The position numbers were made by a program, and so were the translations under genes. Shown here piece by piece: positions 36,101 to 47,075 of a stretch of DNA of 64,000 nucleotides. Where the stretch lies: NCBI GenBank assembly GCA_030386875.1, contig CM059558.1, forward strand, positions 10,921,501 to 10,985,500, given 5' to 3'. Source of the stretch: Morinoia aosen. Lineage: Eukaryota; Arthropoda; Malacostraca; Amphipoda; Talitridae. Numbering within the stretch: the stretch's first letter is position 1; each line of letters starts with the position of its first letter. The notes below the pieces were generated by a model, which made no database searches, was not told where the DNA came from, and worked only from the letters and a program-made list of their open reading frames with translations.

Positions 36101-37537
36101 TATTACCTTTGGTCAAATTGGAACGCTCTTCCCCCCTGCAACATCCTACCAGACGCATCCAGCAAAAATACTCAAATGATTTTTAAAACTGACACAATAA
36201 ATGTCCAAAATATGGTCACCCCAAAAATGTCCTTCCTACCCACAAGTAAGTAGGGATTACTTGTAAAGAGCATGGTTTGCAACTGACCGCCTCGCTCAAA
36301 TTACAGGTAGCATTACGTGACCTACATGTTGCACAGGCCACAGAAGGCATTTAAGGATACTTATCTCTCTGTCGCCAATATATCCAAGCTAGAAAAAAAA
36401 CTGTGGTAGTCATTGTACTAGTTCTAAGTGCGCTGGTAACTGAAATTTCAGGCATAGTTTCGTTACTAGTTTGGTGTCTAGGTATTACACAAATAACATC
36501 ACTGCTCAACTGAGTTTAACGGTTGCTCAAGCGTAAATTTACACAACTATAACAATACAAAATTACTTGAAACACTTATAGCAACACTTCGAGAAAATAG
36601 CGCCACTCACTTTAAAAAACAGCTCTCTTAACATCTTGAAAACAGCTTATGTCTAGGGGCATTGAATACACTTCTTGCACTCACTGCAAGTCCAGCCTTT
36701 GTTTGACCTTGACGCATGCACGCACTGGCTGATGCAAAAAACTGCCTGAAAAAAAAAACTCTACCACTGCTGCTGCACCCTGCCTGCCTCACGCACAACG
36801 AATGGCTAGGCTGCAACGGAACTTTAACAATTATAACAATTAATTGTTGCTGCGTTACTTATCTTAAATTGTAGGTTTAGTTGTCGTTGTCGCGCGATGT
36901 CGCGATCTCTGCGGTCGTTATAGGCGATGCACCGTTACTGCTTCGTCCGCAGCACGAAGATAACGTAGCTGTAGTAGACTGACACCTCGTAGTTGTAGTT
37001 TTTATCTCTGTAGTCGCCCTTTCCGTAGATCTCTGAAGCTCTCTGTCTGTAGATGCTGTCCTTATAATCGATTTCTCGTTGCTCTGACTGTCTCTGCAGA
37101 TCCTCTTTTTAGACGTTACAATAATTCTCGTCACCAGACGATCTTCACGGTAGTTCTCTTGATTTCTCTGTAGTTATCTCCGCCGTGTTGATTTGCTGAA
37201 GTCACTGGATCTTCTTCTCAAACTTCTGTAGGTTTCTCGTCGAATACTATATCTTCCATTCCATTCATTAATTGATGACCTGCAGATAGACAATTAATTT
37301 GTTAAATAGCTTATGATGAAACAATTAGCTCTGAAGAAATGTTGAAATCCAACTAAGCAATTTTCATATACTGTAGTTGAAAAATAATAGGGATGTATTC
37401 CTTTTTGGTCAACTGGCTGTAGGCCCAAAAAATATTTGCACTTTTCTCATACGCATATCAAGTAGCCTCTCACACACACTCCAAATCATTGTTAGGAGGC
37501 AAAATGTATTATATCTTAAATTGGTCCTTCTTGGCAG
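30105..37537. other. 7.4 kb without a recognised gene
   Basis: Two moderately GC-rich patches (about 30380-31420 and 31730-32400) carry only unconvincing frames. The stretch 32400-35600 is AT-rich. A 137-codon hydrophobic plus frame at 35668-36081 overlaps a minus frame and shows no domain. The DNA at 36880-37250 is rich in imperfect TCTCTGTAG-type repeats that keep a Thr/Ser/Arg-rich minus frame open (36877-37134). I find no LTR pair, transposase or exon I can defend. Confidence 0.4.
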
Positions 37538-37768
37538 GTTATCATGAATGAAAAATTTTTAGGGATTTTTTTAGACAATAGCTGGCAAATTGTGCATAGA
37601 ACCTGGATATTCCATTCCAATGGTCTTCAGAAAGTGTACTGGCCCACAAGCGGAAATGTGGCTACTCTGGCTGAATCTGAAGTACTTCCTGAAAAAAATA
37701 AGTGGGCGTCTTTCTCTTTTGATAGAGTTGCTGTTCATTCAAGAAAGACATTAAATAGAAGCTTATAG
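37538..37768 (+). CDS. possible exon, N-terminal domain seen in DUF4806-type proteins
   Basis: A splice acceptor (TCCTTCTTGGCAG, ends 37537) opens a 76-codon frame ending in TAG at 37766. The order of residues FLGIFLDNSWQIVHRTWIF, then VYWP, a charged stretch with LPEKNKWASFSFDRV, and then SRKTLNR resembles the conserved N-terminal module of uncharacterised arthropod proteins often paired with DUF4806. In that module an acidic beta strand is followed by VVPSxWI, CYWP, W(x)3YxV and a basic helix. I see no good donor before the stop, so this may be a truncated exon or a retained intron edge. Confidence 0.4.
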   Translation, partial: VIMNEKFLGIFLDNSWQIVHRTWIFHSNGLQKVYWPTSGNVATLAESEVLPEKNKWASFSFDRVAVHSRKTLNRSL

Positions 37769-38220
37769 TTAATTTAATTTACAGCATTTTATTACGTGTT
37801 TTTACAATTTTATTCACATAGTCTCTGTAGTTATATAGTCAGAGAGAAATTGAATGAGTGGTTTTGCTGGGCGAGGAGTGAAAGATATTGCCAAAAATCT
37901 GGTGTGTATGGAGAGGTAGTTGGTAGAGCATGGGCAAGTCTTATCAGAAAGATTTATGAATGAGGACATGCAGATCAGAATGGTCAGTGGTAAAATTGTG
38001 GAAGGAGCCAGTATGAAGGTGTGTCATTTAAATGGTTTCTGTGAACAAGTCAATGAAAGTATTCATTAGAGATACTATTCACTCGAAATAACCACTGATA
38101 TATTATACTTAGCTTTAATTTTTACCTGTGCCAGTGTAGGTGCAGAGCATGTTAGTTATATTGAGGCTCTCAACAACAATTTGGTAATAACCAAGCCTAT
38201 ATTGTCCTATTTTTTTACAG

Positions 38221-38441
38221 ATGATGATCACCGTGCTGAGAAAAAAAATTCTCTCCTGAGATGCTACTTCCAATGAATCTGGTGAACAAATTCCCAGATT
38301 GGAAGACATTAGAAAAAAGGAGGAGTCTAGCAGCTGATCCAGCTGTTCACCGTTCAACTCAAGACCCAATCCTGCTCAGAAGTCCAAGAACTAAAGTTGG
38401 CACTGGAGTCCTACGTAACTTGTTTTGTTCCCCTGTGCAAT
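38221..38441 (+). CDS. candidate exon of the same gene (possible frameshift in A8 run)
   Basis: A strong acceptor (CCTATTTTTTTACAG, ends 38220) and a strong donor (GTGAGT at 38442) bound this block. From 38240 onward the frame containing MLLPMNLVNKFPDWKTLEKR is open to the donor, leaving phase 1. Upstream of the A8 run (38241-38248) the sensible frame (DDHRAEKK) is offset by one base. Possible reasons are a homopolymer error, a real frameshift or use of a nearer acceptor. The phase-1 end joins exactly to the next exon. Confidence 0.4.
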
Positions 38442-39088
38442 GTGAGTATTTCTGTTGTTCTCATTGTACTTCATTGGTTACAATTATAACTTGGCTTACC
38501 TGAATATGAAGCATGTATTCTATGCATACATAGTTTTCTATACTCCCATTATTTATGAAAACTTTCTATGGACAGAAAAATATATTAACTAATCAAGACA
38601 GCTTTGATCACATCCATGCATTTCTAACCCCTCAAAAATACTTACATCATCCAATGGGGACAAATATTGCCATCCATGTGAGGGAATGCAATTATCGTTT
38701 TTGTCAGAAGTAATTATGTAAGGGAGACAATCCATGGTCATGAGCCCATAGTTTAGTAAGCTTTTATTTTGTTAAAATCGAATAGGTTATGTTACGGTGA
38801 GAACAATTTTTATAGGTCATTTCTTTCTCGGGATTCTGCACTGTAGACCATCATCTTGAAATTTCTTGTAATCTGAAATTCCATCTGGCTTTTTTCGTTT
38901 TATAATGCAACGAATTCCTGTTGCCAAACTGGGATCTCCCCCACCTTGTTCATACATTCCCTGTGTAGGTGTGTATACTAAATGGCATCTTAATTGTTTC
39001 TCCTCCGGAATACCTTTTTTTTGCTAGAGATTATTAAACTAATTGATGTAACTCATATATTTACGCTCATAATGATGCACTGTTACAG

Positions 39089-39176
39089 GGGAATCAGACC
39101 CAAATGAGGAGATGGAACCCACAGGTTGCTCTGTTCCAGCAGTAGCTACTGAGGAATTCCTTCCCTCAAGCAACCA
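39089..39176 (+). CDS. candidate internal exon, 88 nt
   Basis: The acceptor TGCACTGTTACAG ends at 39088 and the donor GTGAGTAAG starts at 39177. Only one frame is open across it (ESDPNEEMEPTG, then VATEEFLPSSN; acidic and Ser/Pro-rich). That is the frame demanded by the phase-1 end of the preceding exon. It ends in phase 2, matching the next. Confidence 0.5.
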
Positions 39177-39550
39177 GTGAGTAAGTATGTATTCAAGGCA
39201 CTAGGCTTAGTCTTTGAAAAGGATCTGATAGTTTAGGAAAGGAACTCTGTGAGGGTCCCAAGCAATAGCTATTTTATGTACAGAATAGGAAATTAATTGT
39301 GTGCAGCATGATATTTATCGAATCAACTATAGAAAAAAGTTGCCTCCATCACCGCAGAGTAGGATTTTTTTTAAGGATTCACAAAAGGACAATTCATGCT
39401 CAACATGCGTTAATCAGTCAGTGTGTACTTTAGCTCCTATTTTTTTCCTGTTTATATCCCGTTTCTGAGATTCAAGTTCATGTTTATTCTGTTTTATACT
39501 CTTGATGAAGTCTACATGACCTAAGTTAATCAGAAATTAGGTCTGGTGTG

Positions 39551-39658
39551 CTAAAGCTGCAATTTTTTCAATTTACAGATCTTCGCTTCACAGATCTTGC
39601 AATTCTAAAGCTGCAATTTTTTAATATACAGATCTTCGCTTTACAGATCTTCCAAAAC
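39551..39658. repeat. 54-bp tandem duplication containing a splice acceptor
   Basis: CTAAAGCTGCAATTTTTT at 39551 recurs at 39605. Each copy continues as a polypyrimidine stretch, then ACAGATCTTCGCTT and a second ACAGATCTT. Four candidate AG acceptors therefore precede the next exon. Two are in the downstream copy, 15 nt apart and in the same frame. Confidence 0.85.
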
Positions 39659-39696
39659 CAAGTTCAACGAATCACCAGCATGTAAAATAACAAAAC
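39647..39696 (+). CDS. candidate internal exon, 50 nt (65 nt from the alternative acceptor)
   Basis: Bounded by ACAG (ends 39646; alternative ends 39631) and the donor GTGAGT at 39697. In the frame set by the previous exon it is open (SSKTKFNESPACKITK, basic) and ends in phase 1. Using the upstream acceptor adds five in-frame codons. Confidence 0.45.
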
Positions 39697-40096
39697 GTGA
39701 GTGTCTCCAAAGAAAGGTAGACTCGTTTCTTTTGATGTTTTAATTAGATCCTTTCAATCACATTATTACCTTTTCGTATGTTTTATGTTGCAATTAAAAC
39801 TCCAAAAGTACTCGTCACAAATAAATGTAATAAATAGCTCAGATAAATGTATACGTAGATTTTGAAACAAACGTTAAAAGTTCCCAATTTTTTTAAAGCC
39901 TTAAATCAAACAATTTCGATTTCAATGTTTGGGTTGCAACTTAGACAAGTTTCAAATTATTTTGATACGTTCTGAGCTAAATTAAAAAAAATCCCTGAAT
40001 GCTTTGCTCAGAGCAGCTTGAACTAAAATATTTTTGATCTCGCTATCTATGCTGGGTAGATATATTCTTCCTAAAAAATGAACCCATTTTCTACAG

Positions 40097-40174
40097 ACTG
40101 TTTCAGGGAAATTCCAGACTTCAGTGCGGAGCCACGAAGTACTGTAGAAGCAACAATTCAAAACGCGTTGAAAG
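40097..40174 (+). CDS. candidate internal exon, 78 nt
   Basis: The acceptor CATTTTCTACAG ends at 40096 and the weaker donor GTGCAA starts at 40175. With the phase-1 input from the previous exon the frame is open throughout (CFREIPDFSAEPRSTVEATI, then QNALK) and exits in phase 1. No downstream exon is identified, and a poly-C tract and repeats follow. Confidence 0.42.
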
Positions 40175-40974
40175 GTGCAAAACTTTCTTTTTGATGTGTG
40201 CTAGTGCTAGTAGTATTAAAAGTGCTAGCAGTATTATTATATTAATTAAATATGATAATACCACTTTTAATTATATTAGAAGTCCTAGTAATATTATTAA
40301 ATCAAGTGCTAGGAGTTGTAAGGTCCGATATTCTTTAAATAAAATTCTACTTCTCTATCTCTATCTCGGAGCTCGTAGCGTTGTACACTCCCACCCCCCC
40401 CCCCCCCCCCCCCCCCCATACGCTTGCCGCCACGCACCTCAGGTGAATATAGAAGTATGCAATCGTCTTGAATGAAGTCTATGTTCTCGTTGAATTGTTT
40501 ATCTTTTCTGCTGATCTTGCCCGATGCCTGTTAAGATTGCTTTTTATTTGTCTGTCCAACAGGCCAGATCGTTGAGACTGCACCTCAACCCATATCGCAA
40601 ATTCAGAACTGCTTTAAATTAGTTGTTCTAGTATAGTTGCAGTAATATAACTGCTCTAGTGTAATCTTTGGTACTGGCCTGATTCCCGTGTCTAACTGTT
40701 AATAATTGTCATTCTGAAACCCCTTTAATTTCTGTGCGTCTAAATTAGAGTTCTCTCTCGTCTTCATTCATCGATATCCTCTTTCATATGTAAAACTAAT
40801 GTTTGAATTAAATGGTATTCATACTCTGGAATTAACAATAAGACGCCTCATTTTCTTTGACCTGCCACCTAACCTATGCCGATCCTGCATGCCCTGACAG
40901 TAGTATTAAAAACTTCTTGAACTTTCACGGTGGGTTTGGTGTATTTGTCGGTGGATGTCTTCAGGTGTATTTTT
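40175..40974. other. intron or unassigned, with a 24-C homopolymer
   Basis: Includes AGTGCTAGTAGTATTAAA-type short repeats (40198-40315), a pure C24 run at 40394-40417 and otherwise AT-rich DNA without a convincing exon. Confidence 0.5.
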
Positions 40975-41260
40975 TAACATTACTATTAGGCTACATCCCC
41001 TTTTGTTAAACTAACATAGATGGTGGTTTTGCTACGGACCATCTTTTTTTTCAGCACCTACCACTTTCTTCTTCAACTTTGATCTTGTTTCATGAACTTC
41101 TTTCTCATCTTACTGTTTCTATGCCCTTTCTGCAAAGATTCCGCGTTCCCTTAACTCCATTCTAAATGGTGCCTTCTTCCTCCCTCTCTTTGAATCTCAA
41201 CTGTTGAGGTTAGGAAGGCATAAACTAACTAATAATCTAATCTCTGAAAAGTTTGATGGA
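40975..41260 (-). repeat. copy of the ~280-bp dispersed repeat (inverted)
   Basis: Its complement reads AGATTAGATTATTAGTTAGT, then GCCTTCCTAACC, GGCACCATTTAGAATGGAGT, AAACAGTAAGATGAG, GGTGCTGAAAAA and GGTCCGTAGCAAAAC, in the same order as the copies at 47-52 kb. Confidence 0.85.
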
Positions 41261-41299
41261 GTGAATAGATTCTTAGTAGACATTTTATTCCAAGACCTA

Positions 41300-41950
41300 G
41301 TACAGTTCTAATGGATATTAATATATTTTATTTGACCAAAAACCCCCCTCCTCATTTAATCTTTTTCTATAGAAAAAAACGTGGATATTAATATATTGTA
41401 TGTGCTGAAAAACCATGCTTTTTTTAAATCATGTTTTTTTTACAATAAAATCATGACTAAAATACATGGATATTAATGACTTCATGTAAAAAACAAGATT
41501 TTTTTGAAAATGTTTTTTTTTGGCCAGATAAAATATATCAACTTAAGACCCATGTTTTTTCTAGTCATGATTTTTTGTATAAAAAACTTTTTAAAAAAGC
41601 ATTGTTTTTGGTAACATGAAATAAATTAATATCCATGTTTTTTACAAAGAAGTAATGGCTAAAAAATGAATATTAATGACTTTTTTGTAAAAAAACATGT
41701 TTGTAAAAAAAAAATTTTTGTTGACACAAAATATATTAATATCCATATTTTTAAGACACGATTTATTCTAAAGAAACACGTAAAATGAAACAGCATGGTT
41801 ATTTTGGACACATGAAATATATGCATATCTATGGTTTTTAGTCTTGATTTTTTGTAAAAAAAAACATGTTTTTTTTAAACTGCATGGGGTTTGTTAGGTC
41901 CCAAAATATGTTTTTTAATCCTGATGATTTATAAAAAAAAACACGTAAAA
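41300..41950. repeat. AT-rich array of alternating direct and inverted motifs
   Basis: GGATATTAATATATT/GGATATTAATGACTT (41311, 41384, 41469, with a further ATATTAATGAC near 41668) and the inverse ATTAATATCCAT (about 41624, 41736) alternate with CATGTTTTTT / AAAAAACATG and CATGACTA / TAGTCATG pairs. The block could fold extensively. It is probably an eroded satellite or nested foldback. Confidence 0.65.
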
Positions 41951-42197
41951 TAAAGCAGTCGATTTCTTCCGCCTCTATGCCTCACGCGTTACTTTGGGCG
42001 AGTCTGCTGGACGCTTCTCGAGACCTTCCCACACCACGTTGGTCTTCGTCCGCCCCTTCACCTCATGGCCAACGTTCTTGAGGTTAGTTACCGGTTAGCT
42101 TGGCGTCTGCTAGCTGGTGATGATAGAGTCGGCTATATTAAAATTTACAACGTAACCCACGCTTGCCTGGACCAAACCTATAACTCTAGCTATACGT

Positions 42198-42379
42198 AGT
42201 TCGCCCTATAACTGTTACTTAGTACGCCCTATAAACTGTTACTATTAGTCCGCCCTATAAACTGTTCCTATTAGTACACCCTATAAACTGTTACTATTAG
42301 TACGCCCTATAAACTATAAATATTAGTAGGCCCTACAACAGTTATTATTAGTACGCCCTATAACTGTTACTATTAGTAA
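42198..42379. repeat. 26-bp minisatellite, about 7 units
   Basis: The consensus is TACGCCCTATAAACTGTTACTATTAG, head to tail. The first unit and two later units are shortened, and one unit has AACTATAAATATTAG instead. Confidence 0.92.
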
Positions 42380-42612
42380 ACCTGTAATCTTATCTCACCA
42401 GGCCACAGGAGATGGAGATTGGAGTTTAGGGCCTGCGCCCTTGTGGTCCACTACTACAGCGATACCTACTCTATTGCGGTGTCCGGGAACTTCTGTATTA
42501 CTAACTCGATACTCACCAGTTCGTTTGTATTTGGTGGCATTAAATTACTCCCGGCTGTACGTCTTTTATTTACTAAATTCCTTTCCCCAAAATCTTTCGT
42601 ATCATATCACTA

Positions 42613-42957
42613 ATGCACTTCCTTCGATGCGGACAACTTCTATCAATTTTCCAAGCCATCAAAAAGTCGTACGTCATCAGAGATCTGCTGCTATCCTTTC
42701 TTGAAAGCCACAAGCAAGAACCTGTGTGTGTTAAGAGATCACATAGTTGTAGAAAGACTATTTTTCAAATACAATACAACGCTGCCCTCTTCTGCGCCAG
42801 TAGAGAGATTGTTTTTTCTCGGGGCCTAACATTGGTTCCTCGGAGATCATCGCTCTCGGATTCCATGTTCGAGAGATTGGTATTGCTGAAGAGCAATAAA
42901 TTTGTTCAAATATCAAAACTGCTCCCATTACAACTGCTCGTAGTAGATCAATGATAT
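42613..42957 (+). pseudogene. hAT transposase C-terminal remnant
   Basis: The last third of the 113-codon frame has the hAT dimerisation-region order: YNAALFCASREIVFSRGL (family: SSAPVERLFSxGG), then PRRSSLSDSMFERLVLLKSN (family: PKRxxLSDxxFExLLLLxxN). The N-terminal catalytic part is absent, and the SAPVER core is altered to CASREI. Confidence 0.72.
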
Positions 42958-43484
42958 TAACAAATTATGATTATTGTTTATATTGATTTTGAACTGTACT
43001 TCTTTTGGAAAGATTATGAATGGTAATTATCAAATGCTCGGACGCTCAGCATTTCTCTTCAACTCATGAATGAGGACATGCAACTCATAGTCTCTTCATA
43101 TCATGGAAAGAATCTGATGTTTTGGCAGATCAGATTCGCTACACGATATAAAGAGTTGAATACTCAGCGTTCGACTACCCAAGTGTCCGAACAGTTGAAT
43201 ATTATCAATTTATCATTCATATTCATGTTACACAATGTGTTATTAATAAGCTGCAAATTATATGTTATACTCAGCAGTTAGCTTTTCCAGCCTAGTTTTC
43301 ATGTTAACTGGGTTAATTATTCATAGTATTGCTGTAGATGTATAACGAATGGAATAAAGATTTATTTTGGATGTATTTCATTGGATAAATTTCTCCTGCG
43401 CATTTATCTCAGTGTTATAAGGGTTTTTTATGTATGTTGTCCGATGAAGTAGTGAGACAGAGAGAACTAAAAGAAAGTGTCTGG

Positions 43485-43587
43485 TGTCTAGATACATTTC
43501 GGCCGTGTATCAAGTATCTAGATACATTTTAGCTTGGCAATGTATCTAGTATCTAGATACATTTTGGAGCATCTATGACCAGCTCTG
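43485..43587. repeat. hAT subterminal repeats and terminal inverted repeat
   Basis: Three GTATCTAGATACATTT-type motifs (partly palindromic, TGTATCTAGATACA) precede ATCTATGACCAGCTCTG. The complement CAGAGCTGGTCATAGAT looks like a hAT terminus, placing the right end of the element at 43587. No matching left end was found. Confidence 0.6.
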
Positions 43588-44573
43588 TCTAATGGTAATT
43601 TCACGAAATTTACCTGACTCACCATCACTGAGTTATCGAAAATTATGAAATTACTACGATAATGCTATGATGTTCTCTATTTTTTTCAGAATGAAATTTC
43701 ACAAGAGGGTCTCGAATTTTTAAATTTTCATGAAGGAATGAAACAATAATTCAAAACATTTGCAACGAATTCTCTGATTTTATTTAGAACAACTTACTGT
43801 ATGAAATCAGATTTCATCCCCTATTTCATATTGCCGGGTGCGGGAGTACGATGGAGAGAACAAGCTCCCTCGTGCGATGATGAAATAAAATATTTCATGC
43901 CGGCTATAAAACTTGAATTGAAGCCTCGAGTAGCCGTTGACGTTACCACATTTAGCTGGGATAAACTTGCTGCGCTTGTCTGCAGTGGTTACACAGTTAT
44001 GAAGACGCCGCAGGGCTCGTAGCGCCGGCCACGTAAACTTGTCAAGGACCATATAAGTTATTAGAGTGATAAAAAACGGTTTGGTGGCTTCGGTCGCTCG
44101 GACGAAGGACAGAGCTTGAGATCAATTGTTATATTAGCCCTGGCTAAAGAGAAAGCGGGGCCCCCACCGAAGCATACCCCTGCATCCCTTCGCCCCAAAA
44201 ACCTACCCCCTTTGCCTAACCGCACCCCCCTCTTGGGTGAGGTGCGGTCCACAACTGCACTTGCAGGACGATTTGGAGACTACTTAGTATCCTGTCGGTA
44301 TAGAGAGCGGTCAGGCTCCGGAGTGGGAGGTTAACTATCTTAGGCCGAAAAACTTTGCGGGAAACATAGTCCGGGAGAGATCCTTGGTCTGAAGGTTAAG
44401 TCCAGCACTCGAGCGATTTGTGAAGTCAGAGTTTTAAGGCTGGGTTGCCTTACCCAAAGTGGTTGTTTCTGGTGATTGGGTTTCATACCTATCCTTTGAT
44501 TGGCGTCCTTTCGACTTTACTAATAACCGACCGTTCAAATATTCAGGGTTTATTGATTCGTGGCTCGAGTTTA
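43588..44573. other. unassigned, partly GC-rich
   Basis: Short frames overlap on both strands (43801-44334) with no domain I recognise. The C-rich stretch at 44155-44245 may belong to an unrecognised repeat together with the 36-bp array. Confidence 0.35.
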
Positions 44574-44783
44574 AGTGTATGTGAAACACTCTTGAGGGTT
44601 CGAGATTTAAGTGAATGTGAAACACTTTTGAGGGTTCGAGATTTAAGTGTATGCGAAACGCTCGTGAGGGTTCGAGATTTAAGTGTATGCGAAACATTCT
44701 TGAGGGTTCGAGATCTGAGTGTATGCGAAACACTCTTGCGAGCTCGAGATTGAGTGAATGCGAAACACTATTCCGGCTTCGAA
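44574..44783. repeat. 36-bp tandem repeat, 6 units
   Basis: The unit starts AGTGTATGCGAAACACTCTT and ends GAGGGTTCGAGATTTA, at 44574, 44610, 44646, 44682, 44718 and 44753. The last two units are slightly shortened. As 36 is 12 codons, periodic peptides are encoded in several frames, including a 130-codon minus frame (44434-44826) with a FRIHLNLEPSRV period. I do not call it a gene. Confidence 0.93.
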
Positions 44784-46250
44784 GTTTTGGAGCTCGTCGT
44801 TGGCTGCTTGAACCCGGTCTTCCCATTGTCCTTCTGAGAGCGCATTTAATTAATGACGGTCCCGGTCCGAGACGATAGCGGACGTGGGGTCTTGAATATC
44901 ATTGTAACGTGTATGTGCCTCAATATCGCCTGCGTGTCTTTACGTCCAGCGTTGCTCCCAGTAAAATAACGAAAACCTTAAGACCTCGTTCATACCCTCT
45001 CTCTTTCTCTCGTTGCTTGCCAAAAGAGGAACACGTGCCAGAAACTCGGTTTTTACAGTGTATCTTTCACGCTACCTGAAATAATTATTTAAATTTTAGA
45101 TTCCGGGTTCAACCCCGGTGGTGGCAGCCCTTAGATTCACTTGTCTATATACTACCTTACCCTTAAGTAAGCTTCCTTGCAGTCGGTTGATTCAAGAAAA
45201 ATCCTTGTGCGCATGGAAAGGCGACATGTGCATTAATAATTTAAACACTTAATTGATGAAGATTTAGAGCCATTCATAGAGTCATTCATTACATTCTTGC
45301 ATCCTGCTATTGAGTCTTTGAGTCCAAACATCTAAATATTCTTAACTCGTGCATCACTCAAAGAACTTTTACTTCAGCTGTGTACTTCTTATTGACTGAT
45401 TAATTGTGAAAGTTCTGTAACCGATTTGAATTTTTATATCTCAAACGAAAAGCGAAATACCAATTAGCAGTGATTAGTTTACATAGTAATTAATTTTCTT
45501 AAATTTTGTAAAAGGTGCTCGGAGCTAAACTGATCATGAAGAAAACTCAATTGACCTTTTGACTAAGGCTCGAAAAATTCTGAATGAAATAAAATATGTA
45601 TACATGTATATATAAGGCTTGAAAAATTCTGCATGAAATAATATATATATATACAGGAGTTGGACAAAAATTGTCAAAATCTTATGAAAAATATTTATTC
45701 AGCGTTAGAATGTTTCGTTTGAATAATGAAAGCACTTTGAGTAGCCCATGAACGAACTCTATTGCCATTGCCGCAGAGAAATACGCTCAATTGACCCCCA
45801 ATAATGAGGGGGGGAGGGGTCAAGTCACGCCACCCCCATCGCTTTCCCCCCTTCTGGTGGGTGCACTATTCGGAGTAGACGTAAACGGAAAGTACCAATG
45901 GGAGCGCAAGAAAATCCTCTATAAGATGCATATAAAAACAGAAAAGCAACACTTATCCCGATTTCTACCCAGACGGTGTCCTTAACCTTGAAATTTAAAG
46001 TACAAAACTGAAGCTTAACATGGGTTAACCGGTTCAGAAGGTTATTGCATATTTTGATAGTAATGAAAACACTAATACTAGAGCACAGGCATACACGAGA
46101 TTATTATAATGCGAAGCAAGTAACACAAAGAAGATTTTATACCTAGTTAACACGTTAAATTGAGTAATTCAGTCATAACTCTTAGCAAAATCGTAACCTG
46201 TCACGTGTTAAGTGTTAAAGTCTGAAACAAAGGTAAAACCGTGAACGTTG
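44784..46250. other. unassigned DNA
   Basis: Contains a tRNA T-arm-like CCGGGTTCAACCCCGG (45104-45119) without the rest of a tRNA, and two GGCT(C/T)GAAAAATTCTG copies (about 45567 and 45618) followed by a TATATATATATA run. No gene is seen. Confidence 0.4.
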
Positions 46251-47075
46251 TCATTCTGTTTTACGTAGGGGTAGCACATGGTTCATGTGACTCCTATGAA
46301 TTTTGTCTCCAATTTTAATTTCGACCCAATATCCTTTGACTTTGGTAATAATTCCTGGCCTAAGCCATGAAAGATATAATTTGTTTATTTTGAAATGGTT
46401 CTTTAACATCACTCTGTCACCAATAACAAATTTTTTATCTTTAGGTCTCAAATTGTGGAACATTGTTCGTTCCGTCGTATTATTTATAATCAAATTTCAA
46501 ATGTTCTTAACAATTCGAGCTGCTTCTTTTGCACGAAAATTTACTGTCTATTTTGTCATCGTAACTGTAGGAAATGCTGAAATTTTCCCCCTAAAAATAG
46601 GGACACGAATCTCTCCCGGAAACAACATAACTGGGAATATCTCCCAATGTGATTTTTAATGAATTATTTATCGCATTCTCTACCATTTCCAAGCACTGAT
46701 CCCACTCCGTATGAGCTAGGGAATTAATGTACAATTTTAGCAAATTAATTATTTTTTATTATTTCGTTGAACAATAGCATTCGAATGACGATTAAAAGGT
46801 AGAACTTCTTTCTTTGCCATAGCGTGTATTTTGGCAAATTGTTCAACTGCTATTGATTTAAACTCTAACGCTTGATAGCCGAACGTTGCGAAGCAAATAC
46901 CTAAACATGATTTCACTGTGTCTATTCGACGGTTAGAGGTCGCGTATAATTTACAGTAGCGGGAGAAGAGATCAATCGCAACCAATGTGTATTTATTCTC
47001 ATTATCGGTCACTTTGAGTGGACCATGGTAGACTAATGGACGTAAAGTCACTTCTACGGGGACAGCCGCGCACAT
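46251..47075 (-). pseudogene. Ty3/gypsy-like integrase remnant
   Basis: Read from 47075 downward: GPLKVTDNENKYTLVAIDLF followed by SRY matches the start of the retroviral-type integrase core with its first catalytic Asp (typically VTDxGNKYILVxVDxFSRY). The region that should hold the second Asp (DNG) is replaced by unrelated residues, although the NAIVQRNNK stretch keeps the N-G-x-VERxN position. Further pieces in other frames (IRVPIFRGKI, TERTMF) follow the normal order. The C-terminal SH3/GPY-F-like part is at 46493-46251: GDRVMLKNHFKINK, LRPGIITKVKGYWVEI, HMNHVLPLR. Frameshifts and stops show that it is dead. The upstream RT/RNase H is missing. Confidence 0.82.

Noticed and set aside
44434..44826. 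130-codon minus ORF with repeated FRIHLNLEPSRV
   Set aside because: It is explained by the 36-bp tandem array. There is no start context or independent coding signal.
45104..45128. tRNA T-arm-like CCGGGTTCAACCCCGG followed by TGGTGGCAG
   Set aside because: The loop is 6 bases if the stem is 5 bp. No matching D-arm, anticodon arm or acceptor strand lies upstream. The TGGTGGCAGC resembles the tRNA-Leu primer site but no LTR pair flanks it.
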